Shown: positions 61,056 to 64,000 of the stretch, piece by piece
Layout of the letters: each line of letters begins with the position of its first letter
How positions within the stretch are numbered: position 1 is the stretch's first letter
Source: Sysuimicrobium calidum
Lineage (GTDB): Bacteria > Sysuimicrobiota > Sysuimicrobiia > Sysuimicrobiales > Sysuimicrobiaceae
Assembly (NCBI GenBank): GCA_031459935.1
Contig: JAVKHN010000005.1
Coordinates: 22,440 to 86,439 of the forward strand
DNA: 64,000 bases
Reading direction: 5' to 3'
Translations under genes and position numbers: made by a program
Notes under the pieces: model-generated
What the model saw: the letters and a program-made list of their open reading frames with translations, nothing else
What the model was told of the DNA's origin: nothing
Database searches by the model: none

Positions 61056-62352
61056 CCGCATCCCCCTGGAGGCGTGGATCCGTGCGGTGCAACAGACAGA
61101 CCCCGTACGGGTCGTGGGCCGGGTGGTGCAGGTGGTGGGCCTGGTGGCCGAAGCCAGAGGGCCTCGGGTGCACGTCGGGGAGTGGTGTACGGTCCAGACC
61201 CCACAGGGGGAAGTTCCCGCGGAGGTGGTGGGATTCCGGGACGACCGCTTCCTCATGATGGTCCTGGGCCCCCTGAGCGGTCTCAGCCCTGGGAGCGCGG
61301 TGGTTCCCTCCGGCCGGGCCATGCGGGTGCCCGTGGGTCGGTCCCTGCTGGGTCGGGTGACGGATGGGCTGGGAAGGCCGCTCGATGGCCGGCCGCTTGC
61401 TCCGGAGGGCTGGAGGCCCCTACACGCGGATCCTCCAAACCCCCTCCACCGGCCCCGCATCACCACCCCGCTCCCCACGGGTGTGCGGGCCATCGACAGC
61501 CTGCTGACCCTCGGACGGGGCCAGCGGATCGGGATCTTCGCGGGAAGCGGGGTGGGGAAGAGCACGCTTCTCGGCATGATCGCCCGGCACAGCAGCGCGG
61601 ACGTGAACGTCATCGCCCTGGTGGGCGAGCGGGGCCGGGAGGTCCTGGACTTCATCGAGAACGACCTGGGGGAGGGGCTGAAGCGCTCCGTGGTGGTGGT
61701 GGCCACCTCGGATCAGCCGCCCCTCGTGCGGGCGAGGGCGCCGTTTGTGGCCACAGCCATGGCGGAGGCCTTCCGGGACCAGGGGATGGACGTGATGCTC
61801 ATGATGGACTCCGTCACCCGGTTCTGCATGGCCCAGCGGGAGATCGGGCTCGCGGTGGGAGAGCCTCCCACCAGCCGGGGCTACACGCCCAGCGTCTTCG
61901 CCCTCCTCCCGCAGCTCATGGAGCGGGCGGGCACCTCTGAACGGGGGTCCATTACCGCCCTGTACACGGTGCTGGTGGAGGGGGACGACCTCCTGGAGCC
62001 CGTGGCAGACCACGCCCGCAGCATCCTCGACGGCCACATCGTGCTCTCCCGGGCCCTCGCTTCTCAGGGCCACTACCCGCCCATCGACGTTCTGGAGTCC
62101 ACGAGCCGCGTGATGCCCTCCGTGGTGAGCCCCGAGCACCTGCGGTGGGCCCAGGCGGTGCGCGCGCATCTGGCTACCTACCGGGAGGTGGAGGATCTGG
62201 TGAACCTCGGAGCGTACACCCGGGGCGCGAATCCCAGGGTGGACGCGGCCCTGGACCGCATCGAGGCCATCCGTACGTTCCTTCGCCAGCTTCCCCACGA
62301 GCGCACGCCTTTCGAGCAGACCCTGGAGCAGCTTAGGGGTCTTGCGGAGTAG
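61048..62352 (+). CDS. fliI: Flagellar type III export ATPase FliI
   Basis: The 434-residue ATPase has an F1-like fold: Walker A AGSGVGKSTLL (about residue 168), Walker B VMLMMDSVTRF (about residue 248), and GYTPSVFALLPQLMERAG (about residue 273). It powers export of flagellar proteins with FliH and FliJ. GTG at 61048 overlaps fliH. Confidence 0.95.
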   Translation: MGSRIPLEAWIRAVQQTDPVRVVGRVVQVVGLVAEARGPRVHVGEWCTVQTPQGEVPAEVVGFRDDRFLMMVLGPLSGLSPGSAVVPSGRAMRVPVGRSLLGRVTDGLGRPLDGRPLAPEGWRPLHADPPNPLHRPRITTPLPTGVRAIDSLLTLGRGQRIGIFAGSGVGKSTLLGMIARHSSADVNVIALVGERGREVLDFIENDLGEGLKRSVVVVATSDQPPLVRARAPFVATAMAEAFRDQGMDVMLMMDSVTRFCMAQREIGLAVGEPPTSRGYTPSVFALLPQLMERAGTSERGSITALYTVLVEGDDLLEPVADHARSILDGHIVLSRALASQGHYPPIDVLESTSRVMPSVVSPEHLRWAQAVRAHLATYREVEDLVNLGAYTRGANPRVDAALDRIEAIRTFLRQLPHERTPFEQTLEQLRGLAE

Positions 62353-62354
62353 GC

Positions 62355-62786
62355 ATGCGGCGGTTCCGGTTCCGGCTCGAGGGCCTGCGGCGGCTGTGGG
62401 CCATCCGGGAGCGGCAGGCCCACCGGGAGCTCGTAGACCTCCTCCGGGCCCTGCGGGAGGCGGAGGGGCGGCTGGAACGGGCCCGCTCTCAGGTCCGGGA
62501 GGCGGTGGTGCGCTTGCGGGAGGCAGAGGACACCCGGGCACTGCGTGCGGCCGCCGCCTCCCTGGAGCAGGCGCGCTCGGAGGCGGTGGCCGCGGAGCGG
62601 CGGGTGGTGGAAAGGAGCGCACAGGTGGAGGCGGCTTGGGCACGCTTTTTGCAGGCCAGAACGGAGCGGCAGGTGGTGGAGCGGCTGCGGGAGCGGCGGC
62701 TCCAGCAACACCGCCGGGAGGAGGAGCGACGCGAGCAGGCACAGGCGGACGAGGCCGTCCTGCTGCGCTCGGTGCGCAGGTCATGA
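62355..62786 (+). CDS. fliJ: Flagellar export protein FliJ
   Basis: The 143-residue product is a nearly continuous coiled coil with many Arg and Glu residues, beginning RRFRFRLEGLRRLW, as in FliJ. FliJ sits in the centre of the FliI ring. Its position directly after fliI supports the call. It overlaps the next gene by four bases. Confidence 0.85.
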   Translation: MRRFRFRLEGLRRLWAIRERQAHRELVDLLRALREAEGRLERARSQVREAVVRLREAEDTRALRAAAASLEQARSEAVAAERRVVERSAQVEAAWARFLQARTERQVVERLRERRLQQHRREEERREQAQADEAVLLRSVRRS

Positions 62787-63298
62787 GCCCGAACCTGTTG
62801 CTCACCCTGAGCCGCATCCGCGCCATCGAGCGATGGCTGGGCGGACCAGAGAGGGTCGCCTCGGGCTTCCCCCCATCCCGCCCGCAGAAGGACTTGCGGA
62901 CCTTCCGGGAAATGGTGGAGGACACGGCCCGTCGCTACGGGCTGGATCCTGCCCTGGTGCATGCGGTGGTCCAGGCGGAGTCAGGCTACAACCCCTACGC
63001 CACCTCCCCCGTGGGAGCCCAGGGGCTCATGCAGCTCATGCCCGCCACCGCCCGGGCCCTGGGAGTCCGGGATCCCTACGATCCCGCTCAGAACGTGGAG
63101 GGGGGTGTGCGGTACCTGCGGGGACTGCTGGATCGGTTCGGGGACGTGCGGTTGGCCCTCGCCGCGTACAACGCGGGCCCCGGGGCCGTGGAACGCTACC
63201 GGGGGGTACCGCCGTACCCGGAGACCCGAGCCTACGTGGAGCGGGTGCTCACCACCTGGCAACGGCTGCGCGTCCTGGACCCCGGAGGGGCCCCGTGA
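62783..63298 (+). CDS. Lytic transglycosylase (SLT domain), flagellar
   Basis: The 171-residue product has a soluble lytic transglycosylase domain: the catalytic Glu in VVQAESGYNP (about residue 62), GLMQLMPATARALG (about residue 79) and ALAAYNAGPGAVERY (about residue 130). It probably opens the peptidoglycan for the rod, as FlgJ or SltF does elsewhere. No signal peptide is visible; the protein may be exported by the flagellar system. It overlaps fliJ (ATGA). Confidence 0.88.
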   Translation: MSPNLLLTLSRIRAIERWLGGPERVASGFPPSRPQKDLRTFREMVEDTARRYGLDPALVHAVVQAESGYNPYATSPVGAQGLMQLMPATARALGVRDPYDPAQNVEGGVRYLRGLLDRFGDVRLALAAYNAGPGAVERYRGVPPYPETRAYVERVLTTWQRLRVLDPGGAP

Positions 63299-64000
63299 GC
63301 GTGCTGTCCAAGGACGCCATCGCTGTGGGGAGGATCCCGCCCGGGCTCGTGGTGGAAGCCTGTGCCGCGGCCTTCGCCTCGGTGCTGGCCCGAATGTTCC
63401 CCCTGGGGGATCTGCAGACGCAGCCCGGCCACGGGCCAGCACCGGCGGTTCCCCCAGGGTGGGAGGATCTGCCCCCGCGGGCGATCCCTCCATCGAGCGA
63501 GGAGCACCCTCAGGCGCTGCCAGAGGTGGAGGGGAGCGGGGGAGTCGGGCGGATGCCGCCCAGACCCCCAAGAGAGCTTCCAACCGCCGGGCCGCCGGAC
63601 ATGCAGGTACCGGATGGACCGGCAACCCGGGGGCCGCAAACCGAGGGGACTCCGACCTCAGAGGGCGTCCCGCCAGGCAGGGAATCTCCCGCGCAGACCT
63701 CCCAGTTACCTCCGGAGGCCTGCAAGGACCTCCGCACCCCGATGGAGATCCCCCGGCTCCCCGACGCAGAAGCTGCGGTTCTGGTCGAGATCCACTGGGA
63801 GATCCAGCCCCCCTCCAAAGCTCAGGAGGCGGAGGGACTCGAGCGCCACTCCGGAAGGCCAGTCGAAGAAGAGCCGGACGGCACCATCGGGAGACCGTCG
63901 GTCCGGTCTCCGGTCCCTGTCATGGCATCTCCGCCCCAGGCCCCAGGAGGGCCGGAGGCGGGGGCTTCCCGCACGCCCCGGCCGGATCAAATGCCCGCTC
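63295..64000 (+). CDS. FliK-like hook-length control protein, N-terminal part
   Basis: This frame is open from the GTG at 63295 to the right edge of the window (235 codons). It begins SVLSKDAIAVGRIPPG and continues as a long Pro/Glu/Gly-rich stretch of low complexity, typical of the N-terminal ruler of FliK. Its place after fliJ and the transglycosylase also fits fliK. The conserved C-terminal domain lies outside the window, so the name is inferred. Confidence 0.65.
   Translation, partial: MSVLSKDAIAVGRIPPGLVVEACAAAFASVLARMFPLGDLQTQPGHGPAPAVPPGWEDLPPRAIPPSSEEHPQALPEVEGSGGVGRMPPRPPRELPTAGPPDMQVPDGPATRGPQTEGTPTSEGVPPGRESPAQTSQLPPEACKDLRTPMEIPRLPDAEAAVLVEIHWEIQPPSKAQEAEGLERHSGRPVEEEPDGTIGRPSVRSPVPVMASPPQAPGGPEAGASRTPRPDQMPA

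Noticed and set aside
57747..61706. A very long open frame antisense to fliF-fliI
   Set aside because: Its protein is rich in His, Arg, Pro and Leu without any domain, the usual shadow of GC-rich codon use on the other strand; the flagellar genes are unmistakable.

Overview
The window is one contig of a GC-rich bacterial chromosome (roughly 70% G+C by eye) that spans a replication-origin region, a metabolic middle part, and a motility/chemotaxis block. The gene order around the origin (gyrA, gyrB, remB/DUF370, dciA/DUF721, recF, rlbA, dnaN, dnaA on one side; rpmH, rnpA, yidD, yidC, jag, rsmG, parA, parB on the other) is the Bacillus-type oriC order. This points to a Gram-positive-like (terrabacterial) lineage such as a deep Bacillota relative or one of the uncultured thermophile-associated phyla. 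I cannot name the taxon from sequence alone. Many genes start with GTG or TTG, and 1 to 11 bp stop/start overlaps are common, so translation is strongly coupled.

Layout. 1-8 kb: a truncated PRC-barrel gene, a ClpP/SppA-fold protease, a histidine phosphatase coupled to rsgA, an ABC exporter, a putative metallopeptidase next to a lower-GC DNA methyltransferase, an FAD oxidoreductase that may be leaderless, and a DinB-like gene. 8-18.3 kb: hup, gyrA, gyrB and the dnaN-dnaA side of the origin, with an unusual ATPase/winged-helix fusion gene between oriC and dnaA. 18.3-18.7 kb: the origin, with a DnaA-box cluster. 18.7-23.2 kb: rpmH nested inside rnpA, then yidD to parB; two identical palindromes flank parAB and resemble Noc sites more than standard parS. 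23-32 kb: peptidase, HD protein, peptide-binding protein, CocE-type esterase, acetoacetyl-CoA synthetase and a cellulose-synthase-like membrane glycosyltransferase. 32.3-38 kb: a corrinoid methyl-transfer module (methyl-THF methyltransferase, corrinoid protein, UroD-family methyltransferase, MetH-activation-like protein, RACo-type reductive activator). 38-42 kb: GntR regulator with TauE/SafE and DUF1634, a metallo-beta-lactamase-fold hydrolase, an amber-interrupted PEBP gene, and a PadR-like regulator.

42-64 kb: a chemotaxis receptor, a sigma-54 activator, HD-GYP, cheW, cheA, cheY and rpoN; then a lipoprotein, a CpaC-N-like and a CpaB-like protein; a GGDEF protein; and a flagellar operon flgB-flgC-fliE-fliF-fliG-fliH-fliI-fliJ-transglycosylase-fliK that runs off the end. 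Five sites fitting GG-N10-GC (CGGCA-N6-TTGCA) sit directly before the receptor, the activator, the HD-GYP/che/rpoN operon, the GGDEF gene and the flagellar operon. The block therefore looks like a self-contained sigma-54 motility regulon in which rpoN lies downstream of a sigma-54 promoter. The sigma-54 protein carries a zinc-ribbon insertion, and the activator has an altered GAFTGA loop and no DNA-binding domain.

The most noteworthy signals are the Noc-like partition sites with a matching ParB change, the sigma-54 island with its atypical sigma factor and activator, the nested rnpA/rpmH pair, and the ATPase-wHTH gene coupled to dnaA.
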